Below, piece after piece: positions 32,670 through 41,561 of a stretch of DNA of 64,000 bases. The notes beneath the pieces were generated by a model that ran no database searches, was not told the DNA's origin, and worked only from the letters and a program-made list of their open reading frames with translations. Position 1 is the first letter of the stretch. Every line of letters begins with the position of its first letter. The DNA comes from JBBQXK01 sp038251625. Lineage in GTDB: Bacteria > Pseudomonadota > Alphaproteobacteria > Rhodobacterales > Rhodobacteraceae. The DNA lies in contig JBBSBE010000002.1 of the NCBI GenBank assembly GCA_038251625.1, forward strand, positions 1-64,000, read 5' to 3'. Both the position numbers and the translations under genes were made by a program.

Positions 32670-35324
32670 ATGCCGTCGCTGAACGATATCCGCTCGACCT
32701 TCCTTGATTATTTCGTGCGCAACGGCCACCGCGCGGTGGCCTCGAGCCCGCTCGTGCCACGCAACGATCCCACCCTGATGTTCGCCAATTCCGGGATGGT
32801 GCAGTTCAAGAACTGCTTCACCGGGGTGGAAAAGCGCGACTACGTTCGTGCAACGACCGCGCAGAAGTGCGTGCGGGCGGGCGGCAAGCACAATGACCTC
32901 GACAACGTGGGCTATACCGCGCGGCATCATACGTTTTTCGAGATGCTGGGGAATTTCAGCTTTGGCGATTACTTCAAGTCCGAGGCCATTCCATTTGCCT
33001 GGGAATTACTGACCAGGGACTTCGACATCCCGAAGGACAAGCTTCTCGTCACGGTCTATCACACCGATGACGAGGCGGCGGCGATCTGGAAAAAGGTCGC
33101 GGGCCTGCCGGAAGAGCGGATCATCCGCATCCCGACGAACGACAACTTCTGGATGATGGGGCCGACCGGCCCTTGCGGCCCCTGCACAGAGATCTTCTTC
33201 GACCATGGCCCCGGGATCTGGGGCGGTCCGCCCGGCAGCGCGGATGAGGACGGCGACCGGTTCATCGAGATCTGGAACCTTGTCTTCATGCAGTACGAGC
33301 AGTTCGCGGATGGCACCAAGCGCGATCTGGACATTCAGTCGATCGACACCGGCATGGGGCTGGAACGGATCGGCGCGCTTTTGCAGGGCAAGCACGACAA
33401 CTACGACACCGATCTTATGCGCGCCCTGATCGAGGCCAGCGCCAACGCCACATCGACCGATCCCGACGGCCTCGGCAAGACCCACCACCGCGTCATCGCC
33501 GATCATCTGCGCTCGACCTCCTTCCTCATCGCAGATGGCGTGACCCCATCGAACGAGGGGCGCGGCTATGTGCTGCGGCGAATCATGCGCCGCGCAATGC
33601 GGCATGCACATCAGTTGGGCGCGGGGGATCCGGTCATGCACCGGCTGGTGCCTGCGCTTGTCCGGCAGATGGGGGCCGCATATCCCGAGCTTGCCCGCGC
33701 GCAATCGCTGATCGAAGAAACGCTGCGGAGCGAGGAAACCCGCTTCCGCCAGACGCTGGATCGTGGCTTGCGGCTGCTGGAGGATGAGCTGCAGCGCATC
33801 CCCGAAGGTGCCGCCCTGCCAGGCGAGGCCGCGTTCAAGCTGTACGATACCTACGGCTTTCCGCTCGACCTGACGCAGGATGCCCTGCGCGAACAGGGGC
33901 GCACTGTCGATACCGCCGCTTTTGAGGCCGCAATGGCCGAGCAGAAACAAAAGGCGCGCGCCTCGTGGGCCGGTACGGGCGAGACGAAGGACGCCCGGAT
34001 CTGGTACGATCTGGCAGAGGCGCACGGGGCAACCGAATTTCTGGGCTACGATACCGAGGCCGCAGAGGGCGAAGTGCTGGCACTGGTACAGGGCGCTGCG
34101 CAAATCCCTGCTGCCAACATGGGCACCGAGGTACAGATCGTCGTGAACCAGACACCCTTTTATGCCGAAAGTGGCGGGCAGGTGGGGGATGCGGGGACGA
34201 TGGTCACCGAAACCGGCACGGCGCGCGTGACCGATACCAAGAAATCCGCTGGCATCTTCATCCATGTCGCAGAGGTGACAGAGGGCACGATCAAGGCCGG
34301 TCAACCCGCCCGCCTGACGGTTGATCACGCCCGCCGTGCTGCCATCCGCGCCAACCATTCCGCCACGCATCTCTTGCACGAGGCGTTGCGGCGCGCGCTC
34401 GGCGACCATGTGGCGCAGAAGGGCAGCCTGAACGCGCCTGACCGGCTGCGCTTTGACTTCAGCCATGGCAAGGGGGTCAGCCCGGACGAGCTTGCTGCGG
34501 TCGAGGCTGAGGTGAACGCCTTCATCCGCCAGAACGCACCCGTCGAGACACGGATCATGACGCCCGACGACGCTCGTGCCCTTGGCGCCCAGGCGCTGTT
34601 CGGCGAGAAATACGGCGATGAGGTCCGCGTGGTGTCGATGGGCACGCATCCCGGCTCCGGCAAGGGTGCGACGCAGGATACCTATTCGCTGGAGCTTTGC
34701 GGCGGCACCCATGTGGCCCGTACCGGGGATATAGGCTCTTTCGTGATGCTGGGCGACAGCGCCTCTTCTGCCGGGGTGCGGCGCATCGAAGCGCTGTCGG
34801 GGCAGGCGGCGCTGGATTACCTGCGCACGCAGGATGCGCGGCTTGCCGATATCGCGGCGGCCCTGAAGGCGCCCGCTGTGGACGCGCTCGACCGCGTGAA
34901 GGCCCTGATCGAGGAACGCCGCGCCCTGCAGAACGAGGTGCAGCAGTTGCGCCGCGAGGCTGCAATGGGCGGCAAGGGCGATGGCCCCGAGGCGAAGACG
35001 GTCAACGGCATGGCCTTCCTTGCCCAGACGCTGGCGGGTGTGTCCGGCAAGGACCTGCCCGCGCTCATCGACCAATTGAAGGGTCGGATCGGTTCGGGCG
35101 TGGTTTTGCTTATTGCCGATGCGGGCGGCAAACCTGCGGTCGCTGCAGGTGTGACGGCGGATCTTACGGGCCGCATCTCCGCCGTCACGCTGGTGCGGGC
35201 GGCTGCGGAAGCGATGGGCGGCAAGGGCGGCGGCGGTCGGCCGGACATGGCACAAGCAGGGGGTGCCGATTTCACGAAGGCACCGCAGGCAATCGCGGCG
35301 GCTGAAGCCGCCTTGGGGGAATAG
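32670..35324 (+). CDS. alaS: Alanyl-tRNA synthetase
   Basis: An 884-residue class II synthetase of usual length. The catalytic core begins FLDYFVRNGHRAVASSPLVP and includes TAQKCVRAGGKHNDLDNVG and GPTGPCGPCTEIFFDHG. The editing domain carries the zinc motifs NHSATHLLHEALR and CGGTHVARTGDIG. The C-terminal Gly-rich C-Ala domain (GKGGGGRPDMAQAGG) is complete. It charges tRNA-Ala in the cytosol. The recA-alaS order is common in Rhodobacteraceae. A second imperfect stem (GGGCGGG / CCCGCC) overlaps the ribosome site region just before ATG 32670 and could modulate translation. Confidence 0.97.
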   Translation: MPSLNDIRSTFLDYFVRNGHRAVASSPLVPRNDPTLMFANSGMVQFKNCFTGVEKRDYVRATTAQKCVRAGGKHNDLDNVGYTARHHTFFEMLGNFSFGDYFKSEAIPFAWELLTRDFDIPKDKLLVTVYHTDDEAAAIWKKVAGLPEERIIRIPTNDNFWMMGPTGPCGPCTEIFFDHGPGIWGGPPGSADEDGDRFIEIWNLVFMQYEQFADGTKRDLDIQSIDTGMGLERIGALLQGKHDNYDTDLMRALIEASANATSTDPDGLGKTHHRVIADHLRSTSFLIADGVTPSNEGRGYVLRRIMRRAMRHAHQLGAGDPVMHRLVPALVRQMGAAYPELARAQSLIEETLRSEETRFRQTLDRGLRLLEDELQRIPEGAALPGEAAFKLYDTYGFPLDLTQDALREQGRTVDTAAFEAAMAEQKQKARASWAGTGETKDARIWYDLAEAHGATEFLGYDTEAAEGEVLALVQGAAQIPAANMGTEVQIVVNQTPFYAESGGQVGDAGTMVTETGTARVTDTKKSAGIFIHVAEVTEGTIKAGQPARLTVDHARRAAIRANHSATHLLHEALRRALGDHVAQKGSLNAPDRLRFDFSHGKGVSPDELAAVEAEVNAFIRQNAPVETRIMTPDDARALGAQALFGEKYGDEVRVVSMGTHPGSGKGATQDTYSLELCGGTHVARTGDIGSFVMLGDSASSAGVRRIEALSGQAALDYLRTQDARLADIAAALKAPAVDALDRVKALIEERRALQNEVQQLRREAAMGGKGDGPEAKTVNGMAFLAQTLAGVSGKDLPALIDQLKGRIGSGVVLLIADAGGKPAVAAGVTADLTGRISAVTLVRAAAEAMGGKGGGGRPDMAQAGGADFTKAPQAIAAAEAALGE

Positions 35325-35615
35325 ATGGCAACAGCACTCTGGATCGCGCATGTCAGCGTGACCGACACGGTGGCCTATGGCCGCTACGCACTTGGCGCGA
35401 CCGAGGCTATTCAGGCCCACGGCGGCACGTTCCTTGCACGTGGCGGGCGCCATGTGCAGCTGGAAGGCAACGACCGCGCGCGCAACGTGGTAGCGCGGTT
35501 CCCCAGCGTTGAGGCGGCCGTTGCCTGCTACAGATCAGACAGCTATCAGGCCGCGCTCGCCCATGCCAAGGGGGCCGCGGTGCGTGACCTCGTCGTGGTC
35601 GAGGAAATCGACTGA
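35325..35615 (+). CDS. DUF1330-family small protein
   Basis: A 96-residue protein with the DUF1330 ferredoxin-like (dimeric alpha-beta barrel) pattern: LWIAHVSVTDTVAYGRYALG at the start, FPSVEAAVACYRSDSYQ in the middle and RDLVVVEEID at the end. The ATG directly abuts the alaS stop, so the two are cotranslated. The family has no proven function; the fold suggests a small-molecule-binding or monooxygenase-like role. Confidence 0.88.
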   Translation: MATALWIAHVSVTDTVAYGRYALGATEAIQAHGGTFLARGGRHVQLEGNDRARNVVARFPSVEAAVACYRSDSYQAALAHAKGAAVRDLVVVEEID

Positions 35616-35735
35616 GGGCACGACGGTTACGTGGCGGAAAGGCCCACGTTCCCCGCGTACCCTTAGCCCAAACGGGTCATGCCACGGATGCGTCTTCCGG
35701 CAATTGTCCGCCCGGACAGTAAACCGGAGGATATG

Positions 35736-36437
35736 ATGTTGAAATCCATTCTAATTGCGGCCGCGCTTGTGGTGGCCGGGGCGGGGGCACAAGCAGCCGT
35801 CATGCAGGCCGTTTTCAGCGGCACAATCAACTTGGGCGTTGACGAAACGGGCTATTTCGGCGCCCCGAATACCGATCTGGCAGGTACTGCCTATTCGTTA
35901 ACCTATGTCTACGACACCTCGATTGGCGATCGTTACAAAAGCCCCGGCTCGGATCAGCTATTCGACAACGGCGCCACGCCGACGGTCAGCGCCAGCCTGA
36001 CAATCAATGGCAAGACCTTTAGCCAGACCACCGATGTCGTTGCCCAGTATCTGGCCCTCGACAACAACTATTTTGCAGCATTCTCGCAGGATTCCTTCAC
36101 CACGGTGGATGCGTTGGGCGGCATCCTCACCCAGACGACCAACATCTTTGCGGCCGGCGTCTATGATTTTCTTTCGACCTATGCAAACGGTCTGGAAACA
36201 CCGTTCAGCGCCAGTTTCCCCACCAGCACTGCGTTTGACAGCTACTTCCAGCTTTTCACCAAGGACGTCGTCGCTGATGCAACGATCACCCGTGTTTACG
36301 GATCGCTGAACGTGAACAATGTGGCTGTAACGGAGGTCCTCACGTCTGCAGTTCCGTTGCCAGCTTCGCTCGGGCTGTTTGTGATGGCACTCGGGGGGCT
36401 CGGTGCCCTTCGTGTGCGCAGGCGCCGCGTCGCCTGA
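35736..36437 (+). CDS. Secreted VPLPA-CTERM protein
   Basis: A 233-residue exported protein. A Sec signal peptide (MLKSILIAAALVVAGAGAQA) is followed by a Thr/Ser/Asp/Tyr-rich extracellular domain of about 170 residues with beta-type patterning. A C-terminal sorting signal then follows: VPLPASLGLFVMALGGLGAL, then an Arg-rich end. This VPLPA-CTERM tripartite signal is used by exosortase systems to anchor or secrete proteins linked to exopolysaccharide. No exosortase gene is in the window. ATG 35736 has GGAGG 5 bases before it and is preferred to ATG 35733. The domain itself is not recognised. Confidence 0.85.
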   Translation: MLKSILIAAALVVAGAGAQAAVMQAVFSGTINLGVDETGYFGAPNTDLAGTAYSLTYVYDTSIGDRYKSPGSDQLFDNGATPTVSASLTINGKTFSQTTDVVAQYLALDNNYFAAFSQDSFTTVDALGGILTQTTNIFAAGVYDFLSTYANGLETPFSASFPTSTAFDSYFQLFTKDVVADATITRVYGSLNVNNVAVTEVLTSAVPLPASLGLFVMALGGLGALRVRRRRVA

Positions 36438-36485
36438 CAGCGGCCAACCATTGCGTCCCCGTCCGGCGTCTGCCGGTCGGGGATA

Positions 36486-37649
36486 TCAGACTGACCGGCG
36501 CAGTCGTTCGACAAGTCGCGTCAAATCAGACTGGCGGCGCATATCGGTTTTCGACAGGGCGGATTTGATCTGATTGCGCACCGTGTGCGTGCTCACCTTA
36601 CGATCCGCCGCGATCTCGGTCGATACCTTGCCCGCGTGAAGGGCAATCACCACATCCGCTTCGGCCAGGGTCATCCCATGATGTTGGCGCAGCAAATCTG
36701 CCACATCGAGGCCCTTTGGGCCCGCCGCCACAACCACGGCCGTCAACGGCATGTCCCACATGCTCCGGTCGCGGAACGGCAGAAGATCCGGCGCGCGGTC
36801 GCCCAGGTGCAGGGTTCGCACCTCACAGGATTTATGTTCCGAAATTCGGACATGGAACGATGCGCCAGCAAAGGTTTCGCCCATCCGTGCCTGCGCCAAC
36901 GCCGTATCGAGGCGGGCATCGGCTGCGGGCGCGGTCAGGCGCAGGCGGCCGTTTTCCGTCTGACGCAGAACACTGCCCTCTTCAATCATCGCCTCGGCGG
37001 TTGGATTGGCATAGGCGACCCGCCGTGTATGGGTCAGCAACAGCAGCGCTGAACCCTCAACCACCGGAAAGCGGCGCAGAAACAGCCCCTCTGTCCGCAG
37101 GTCCGACAGCATGCGGTCCACCTCCAGCGCATGGCGGATCACCGGTGCGATCAGGCCAACGGTGTTGATCCACGGACGCTCCAGCCTGTCCTGATCGGCC
37201 AGACGGATATTTCCGCCCAGAAAGACGATGCGCCGCGGGCTGGCCATCACGATGCTGCCAGCGCCCGCCATGATGTTTTCCTGCGGGCGCACCCAATCCA
37301 TGTAGAATTCGGTCCGTGTCAGCACATCCCGGTCAATCATTTCATCGCAACTGATGACAGACCCCGGCCTGCTCTTGGCAAAGCCGGGCGCCCAGGCGTT
37401 CTGCTGGCCGTAATGAGAAACATAGCTCGTCAGAAAATCCGGATCGTAGCCATGCACGGCCAGTGGAGCGGTTTCATCTGCGATCGCGTCATAGCTGAAA
37501 AGCTGCGTCCAGATGCCGCCGGACATCGCACTGAGCCGGGTCACCACGTCGTGCCACAGGCTGCGGTCAAGGCTGGCACGGTGAATATCCTGCAGCAGGG
37601 GCTGAAGACCCTGTGCCGACAACATGTCAATCAAATCCGAAAACTCCAA
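36486..37649 (-). CDS. LuxR-type transcriptional regulator with unknown sensor domain
   Basis: A 387-residue protein with a C-terminal LuxR helix-turn-helix (LTLAEADVVIALHAGKVSTE followed by IAADRKVSTHTVRNQIKSAL). The N-terminal 300 residues match no domain I can name, although ALLLLTHTRRVAYANPTAEAM resembles a PAS strand-helix start, so a PAS-like sensor is likely around residues 195-290. There is no membrane segment. The start is TTG 37649, or ATG 37625; neither has a clear ribosome site. It is convergent with the VPLPA-CTERM gene. Its targets are unknown. Confidence 0.8.
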   Translation of the reverse strand: MEFSDLIDMLSAQGLQPLLQDIHRASLDRSLWHDVVTRLSAMSGGIWTQLFSYDAIADETAPLAVHGYDPDFLTSYVSHYGQQNAWAPGFAKSRPGSVISCDEMIDRDVLTRTEFYMDWVRPQENIMAGAGSIVMASPRRIVFLGGNIRLADQDRLERPWINTVGLIAPVIRHALEVDRMLSDLRTEGLFLRRFPVVEGSALLLLTHTRRVAYANPTAEAMIEEGSVLRQTENGRLRLTAPAADARLDTALAQARMGETFAGASFHVRISEHKSCEVRTLHLGDRAPDLLPFRDRSMWDMPLTAVVVAAGPKGLDVADLLRQHHGMTLAEADVVIALHAGKVSTEIAADRKVSTHTVRNQIKSALSKTDMRRQSDLTRLVERLRRSV

Positions 37650-37808
37650 AATCAGACACAGAAATTGCCAGTGACAGCGTCACCTTGCAATAGTCCAATT
37701 AGGGCTAGGCACAAAAATGCATAGAAAGGCCGACGGCTCTTCTTCAGAAGGTTAAAAAACACCTAATGCGCGAAGCTGTTTTGCAGCAGTTACAAGGAGA
37801 TAGAAGTT

Positions 37809-37824
37809 TGTCCACGCGTGGACA
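37809..37824. repeat. 16-bp perfect palindrome downstream of typA
   Basis: TGTCCACGCGTGGACA lies 6 bases after the typA stop. It could fold to a 6-bp stem with a CGCG loop (weak terminator) or be a protein-binding site. No T tract follows on the minus strand. Confidence 0.5.
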
Positions 37825-37830
37825 GCCGTC

Positions 37831-39648
37831 TTACCCCGCCCGCCCCTGCCGCTTGCGCTCGTTCGGATCGAGGAACCGCTTGCGCAGCCGGATCGCCTTG
37901 GGCGTCACTTCGACCAGTTCGTCATCGTCGATATAGGCGATGGCTTCCTCCAGGCTCATCCGGACCGGCGTGGTCAGCCGCACTGCCTCATCCGTGCCGC
38001 TGGCGCGCACGTTCGTCAGTTGTTTGCCCTTGAGCGGGTTCACTTCCAGATCATTGTCGCGGCTGTGTTCGCCGATGATCATGCCTGTATAGACGGCCTC
38101 TTGCGCGCCGATGAAGAACTTGCCCCGGTCTTCCAGCTTCCACAGCGCGTAGGCCACGGCGGTGCCGTTCTCCATCGAGATCAGCACACCCTGGCGGCGG
38201 CCCTGGATCGGGCCCTTGTGGGGGGCCCAGTCGTGGAAAATGCGGTTCAGCACGCCCGTGCCGCGCGTATCGGTCAGAAACTGGCCGTGATAGCCGATAA
38301 GGCCCCGCGACGGTACATGCGCCACGATCCGCGTCTTGCCCACACCTGCGGGCTTCATCTCGACCAGATCGCCCTTGCGCTCTCCCGTCAGCTTGTCGAT
38401 GACGGCGCCGGTGTATTCGTCATCGACGTCGATGATCACCTCTTCAATCGGCTCCATCCTCTGGCCGCCTTCCTCGCGGAAGATGACGCGGGGGCGGCTG
38501 ATGGAAAGCTCATAACCTTCGCGGCGCATGTTCTCGATCAACACGCCCATCTGCAATTCGCCCCGGCCAGACACCTCGAAGGCATCGCCACCGGGGGTGT
38601 CGGCCACCTTGATCGCCACGTTCGTCTCGGATTCGCGCATCAACCGCTCACGGATCACGCGGGATTGGACCTTGCTGCCATCGCGGCCCGCCAGCGGGCT
38701 GTCGTTGATGCCGAAAGTCACGGTGATGGTGGGCGGGTCGATGGGCTGTGCCGGGATTGGCGCATCAACCGTTGGATCGCAAAGCGTATCAGCCACGGTG
38801 GCCTTCGTCATGCCAGCAAGCGTGACGATGTCGCCGGAAGAGGCTTCCTCGATCGCGGTTTGGGTCAAGCCACGAAACGCCATGACCTTGGTCACGCGGA
38901 ACTGCTCGATCCGCTCTCCCGTGCGCGACATGGCCTTCAGCGTGGCGCCGACCGACAACTTGCCGCTTTCCACGCGGCCCGTCAGGATACGCCCGATGAA
39001 GGGATCGGCCGACAGCGTTGTCGCCAGCATCGTGAAGGGCTCACCCTCACGCCCGATCTGGGCCGGGGCGGGAACGTGGCGCATGACCAGATCGAAAAGC
39101 GCAGACAGGTCCTTGCGCGGCCCGTCGAGGCTGTCATCGGCCCAACCGGCGCGACCAGAGGCATAAAGGTGCGGGAAATCGAGCTGTTCATCCGACGCGC
39201 CAAGGTTCGCGAAAAGGTCGAAAACCTCGTTCAGCGCGCGGTCGGGTTCGGCATCGGGCTTGTCGACCTTGTTCAGCACGACGATGGGCCGCAGACCCAG
39301 CGCCAGCGCCTTCGACGTGACGAATTTCGTTTGCGGCATCGGGCCTTCGGCAGCATCCACCAGAAGAACGACACCATCGACCATGTTCAGGATCCGCTCA
39401 ACCTCGCCGCCGAAATCGGCGTGGCCTGGGGTGTCGACGATGTTGATGCGCGCCCCTTTCCATTCGACGGACGTGCATTTGGCAAGGATCGTGATCCCGC
39501 GCTCGCGTTCGATGTCGTTGCTGTCCATCGCGCGTTCGGAAACGGCCTGACCTTCGCGGAAAGCCCCGGATTGTTTCAGCAGTTCGTCGACGAGGGTGGT
39601 CTTGCCATGGTCGACATGCGCGATAATGGCGATGTTGCGAAGCTCCAT
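37831..39648 (-). CDS. typA: Ribosome-associated GTPase TypA/BipA
   Basis: A 605-residue translational GTPase of normal length. G1 HVDHGKTTL, the switch region ERERGITI, G3 DTPGHADFGG and G4 NKVDKPDA are intact. Domains II, III and V follow, then the BipA-specific C-terminal region (GYHGQFLTDTRGTG and KGKQLTNVRASGTDEA). It aids 50S assembly and stress adaptation. ATG 39648 begins at the conserved MELRNIAIIAHVDHG; the upstream open frame to 39765 is not conserved. Confidence 0.96.
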   Translation of the reverse strand: MELRNIAIIAHVDHGKTTLVDELLKQSGAFREGQAVSERAMDSNDIERERGITILAKCTSVEWKGARINIVDTPGHADFGGEVERILNMVDGVVLLVDAAEGPMPQTKFVTSKALALGLRPIVVLNKVDKPDAEPDRALNEVFDLFANLGASDEQLDFPHLYASGRAGWADDSLDGPRKDLSALFDLVMRHVPAPAQIGREGEPFTMLATTLSADPFIGRILTGRVESGKLSVGATLKAMSRTGERIEQFRVTKVMAFRGLTQTAIEEASSGDIVTLAGMTKATVADTLCDPTVDAPIPAQPIDPPTITVTFGINDSPLAGRDGSKVQSRVIRERLMRESETNVAIKVADTPGGDAFEVSGRGELQMGVLIENMRREGYELSISRPRVIFREEGGQRMEPIEEVIIDVDDEYTGAVIDKLTGERKGDLVEMKPAGVGKTRIVAHVPSRGLIGYHGQFLTDTRGTGVLNRIFHDWAPHKGPIQGRRQGVLISMENGTAVAYALWKLEDRGKFFIGAQEAVYTGMIIGEHSRDNDLEVNPLKGKQLTNVRASGTDEAVRLTTPVRMSLEEAIAYIDDDELVEVTPKAIRLRKRFLDPNERKRQGRAG

Positions 39649-39944
39649 CGGGGTGCGTTCCAGTATTTGACAGGGTTGGGCGGGCGATAGTGGAACGGCC
39701 GAGAAAACGCCAGAGGCATTTTGCTGCAGTACCAACATGCGCCACCGTTTCCAAGTGAGAGACATAATGTTGCTGGATTAAAGCGCCCTGCATCACAAAA
39801 AATCTCTTCCAAACTGAAACTCCCCTCCAGGTTGTTACGTTCCTTCACCCGTCGCGCCAAAGGGCGCGCGACTCCTTCCAGAACGGTCGAACCGGCCAAC
39901 AAGGAAGCAATTTTGGGGAAATTGACTAAATTGGAGGACTGAGA

Positions 39945-40757
39945 ATGACGATCAATCACGTACATGCAATGCCTTCTGCTATCAAAACGGCGATGTCGCG
40001 CCCGGCGGCGCAGCATGGCGCGCTGGTCGCGCTTGCGGCCGCGATAATGATCTGGGCCAACGGGGCGCAAGCAGGTGGGCTTTCCATCGGCGGCAGATCC
40101 CTTGCGGATGTCGATGCCAGCGTCGGCGGCCTTGACGCTAAGGCAAGTGTCGGCGGGCGCAGCCTTGCGGAAGGCTGCGTCGGGTCTTGTGGCGGAAACA
40201 GTGGTTCTGGCGGCACGTCGGCAAGCGCTGGTGGCGTATCGGCAAGCGTCGGCGCGGGCAGCGGCAGTACGGGCAGCACCGGAGGTCTGGGCGTTTCAGC
40301 CTCGATCGGCGGGGGTTCGGGCAGCGGTGGGGGTTTGGGTGTAACGGCCTCTGTTAGGGGCGGCGGGCTGACGGCGAGCGTTGGCACCACTGGCGGCGCC
40401 ACAGGCGGCGGTACGGGCTCAGGCCCCGGGACGGTCCCCGGCCCGGTCGGCGGCGGCGCTATCGGCGGGGTTACCGCGACCACCCGCAAGAACACCTCGA
40501 ACCCGGTCGGCGTTATGGCGGCATCCGGACGGTGCGCCGGCGTCGGCAACACACAGGCGTTCAACGGCTTTGCGTTGATCGACCGTCAGGGTGAGACCCT
40601 CGGAACCATCCGCAACGCAACCATCGACAGCCGGATGAAAATCCGCGAGGTGCGCATCCAGACGCCCGGAAACGCCTGCTACACGCTGAGCGGCGGCGCC
40701 TATGACGTTGCCACCGGATGGATCAAGGTGAATATGGACCGCGCGCGCCTGCAGTAG
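39945..40757 (+). CDS. Glycine-rich repetitive secreted protein
   Basis: A 270-residue protein with an export signal around residues 20-43 (ALVALAAAIMIWANGAQA). Residues about 44-180 are low-complexity Gly/Ser/Ala with recurring ASVGG or ASIGG units (SIGGRSLADVDASVGG, ASVGGRSLAEG, GLGVSASIGGG, GLGVTASVRGGG). The C-terminal 85 residues form a compact-looking domain with two Cys (SGRCAGVG, GNACYTL) that could pair in the periplasm. GGAGGACTGAG precedes the ATG. It is divergent from typA; the 296-base gap between them holds no other gene that I can see. Family and function are unknown; a surface or matrix protein is possible. Confidence 0.78.
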   Translation: MTINHVHAMPSAIKTAMSRPAAQHGALVALAAAIMIWANGAQAGGLSIGGRSLADVDASVGGLDAKASVGGRSLAEGCVGSCGGNSGSGGTSASAGGVSASVGAGSGSTGSTGGLGVSASIGGGSGSGGGLGVTASVRGGGLTASVGTTGGATGGGTGSGPGTVPGPVGGGAIGGVTATTRKNTSNPVGVMAASGRCAGVGNTQAFNGFALIDRQGETLGTIRNATIDSRMKIREVRIQTPGNACYTLSGGAYDVATGWIKVNMDRARLQ

Positions 40758-40772
40758 AGGCCAGGTCGATAA

Positions 40773-40796
40773 ACCCCGGGCCGTTCTGCCGGCCCG
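40773..40796. terminator. Hairpin between the convergent glycine-rich and YitT genes
   Basis: A 9-bp GC stem (CCCGGGCCG / CGGCCCGGG) with a 6-base loop lies 15 bases after the glycine-rich protein stop. It has no T tract and may serve both convergent genes. Confidence 0.55.
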
Positions 40797-40859
40797 GGCG
40801 CTGCGCCGGTTCCAGCAAAAAACCTTCGCGCTCGACACGCGTGTTGCTGGCGGAACGGG

Positions 40860-41462
40860 TCAGGTCGCGATGTACCGATCACGACGGTGGTTGATTGCGA
40901 TCACGAAGTTCAGCACCAGCGCGCCAAGCGCAGACCAGGCCACGGTCACGGGATCACGCAGAAAGAGCGCCACGGCAAAAAGACACAGGTCAAAACCAAG
41001 CTGCACCCAGCCTGCACGCCACCCCCAACGATCCTGCACAAGGAGAGCGACGATCCCGATGCCGCCAAGGCTCGCCCCGTGACGGAACAGCGCAAGCAGG
41101 CCCGAACCGGTGATCATGCCGAAAAGCACCGCGCCCACTGCCGGATGCAGGCGGTCGAACGAAACCAGATCGGGCAGCACAAGCGTCAGCCCTGACAGGA
41201 TCGTCACCGCGGCGAACGTCTTGACCACGAAAACGGTGCCGAACCGGCGCCAACCCAACCAATAAAAGGGCAAGTTCAGCGCGAAGAAAACAGGCCCGAA
41301 GGCCCATCCTGTGGAATAGGAAATCAGGATTGCCGCGCCCGCAGTCTGCCCCGTGACAAACCCCAGATGCGTCAGCATCAGCACGCCGAACGCGCACATG
41401 CCCGCCCCATAAGCAACACCTTGGGCGTCTTCGAGGCGTGTATGGGCGAGGGAAACCGTCAT
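40860..41462 (-). CDS. YitT family membrane protein
   Basis: A 200-residue integral membrane protein with five to six hydrophobic segments. They include AGMCAFGVLMLTHLGFVTGQ, GWAFGPVFFALNLPFYWLGW and PAVGAVLFGMITGSGLLALF. The last soluble part of YitT proteins (DUF2179) is absent, which makes this the short form common in proteobacteria. The family is proposed to carry out membrane transport, but no substrate is established. ATG 41462 is used because the frame above it runs through a dispersed palindrome. Confidence 0.8.
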   Translation of the reverse strand: MTVSLAHTRLEDAQGVAYGAGMCAFGVLMLTHLGFVTGQTAGAAILISYSTGWAFGPVFFALNLPFYWLGWRRFGTVFVVKTFAAVTILSGLTLVLPDLVSFDRLHPAVGAVLFGMITGSGLLALFRHGASLGGIGIVALLVQDRWGWRAGWVQLGFDLCLFAVALFLRDPVTVAWSALGALVLNFVIAINHRRDRYIAT

Positions 41463-41521
41463 GGGCAGATGATGCCGCAGCGCAGCACGGGCGTCCAGCG
41501 CCTGTGTAAGAAGCCCGAGAA

Positions 41522-41545
41522 GTAGGGTGGGTGCACCCACCCTAC
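41522..41545. repeat. 24-bp palindromic repeat, copy 3
   Basis: Perfect palindrome: GTAGGGTGGGTG followed by CACCCACCCTAC, 17 bases from the icd stop and upstream of the YitT gene. It is the consensus form of the three copies. Confidence 0.88.
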
Positions 41546-41561
41546 CTGCGGCAGGCCCGTC

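Noticed and set aside
33006..35453. 815-codon open frame antisense to alaS
   Set aside because: It covers a certain alaS gene on the other strand, has no family-like motifs and reflects GC-rich third-position bias.
37752..37766. CtrA-like sequence TTAA-N7-CTAA upstream of the LuxR-type gene
   Set aside because: One half-site is imperfect and the region is A-rich, so chance is a sufficient explanation.
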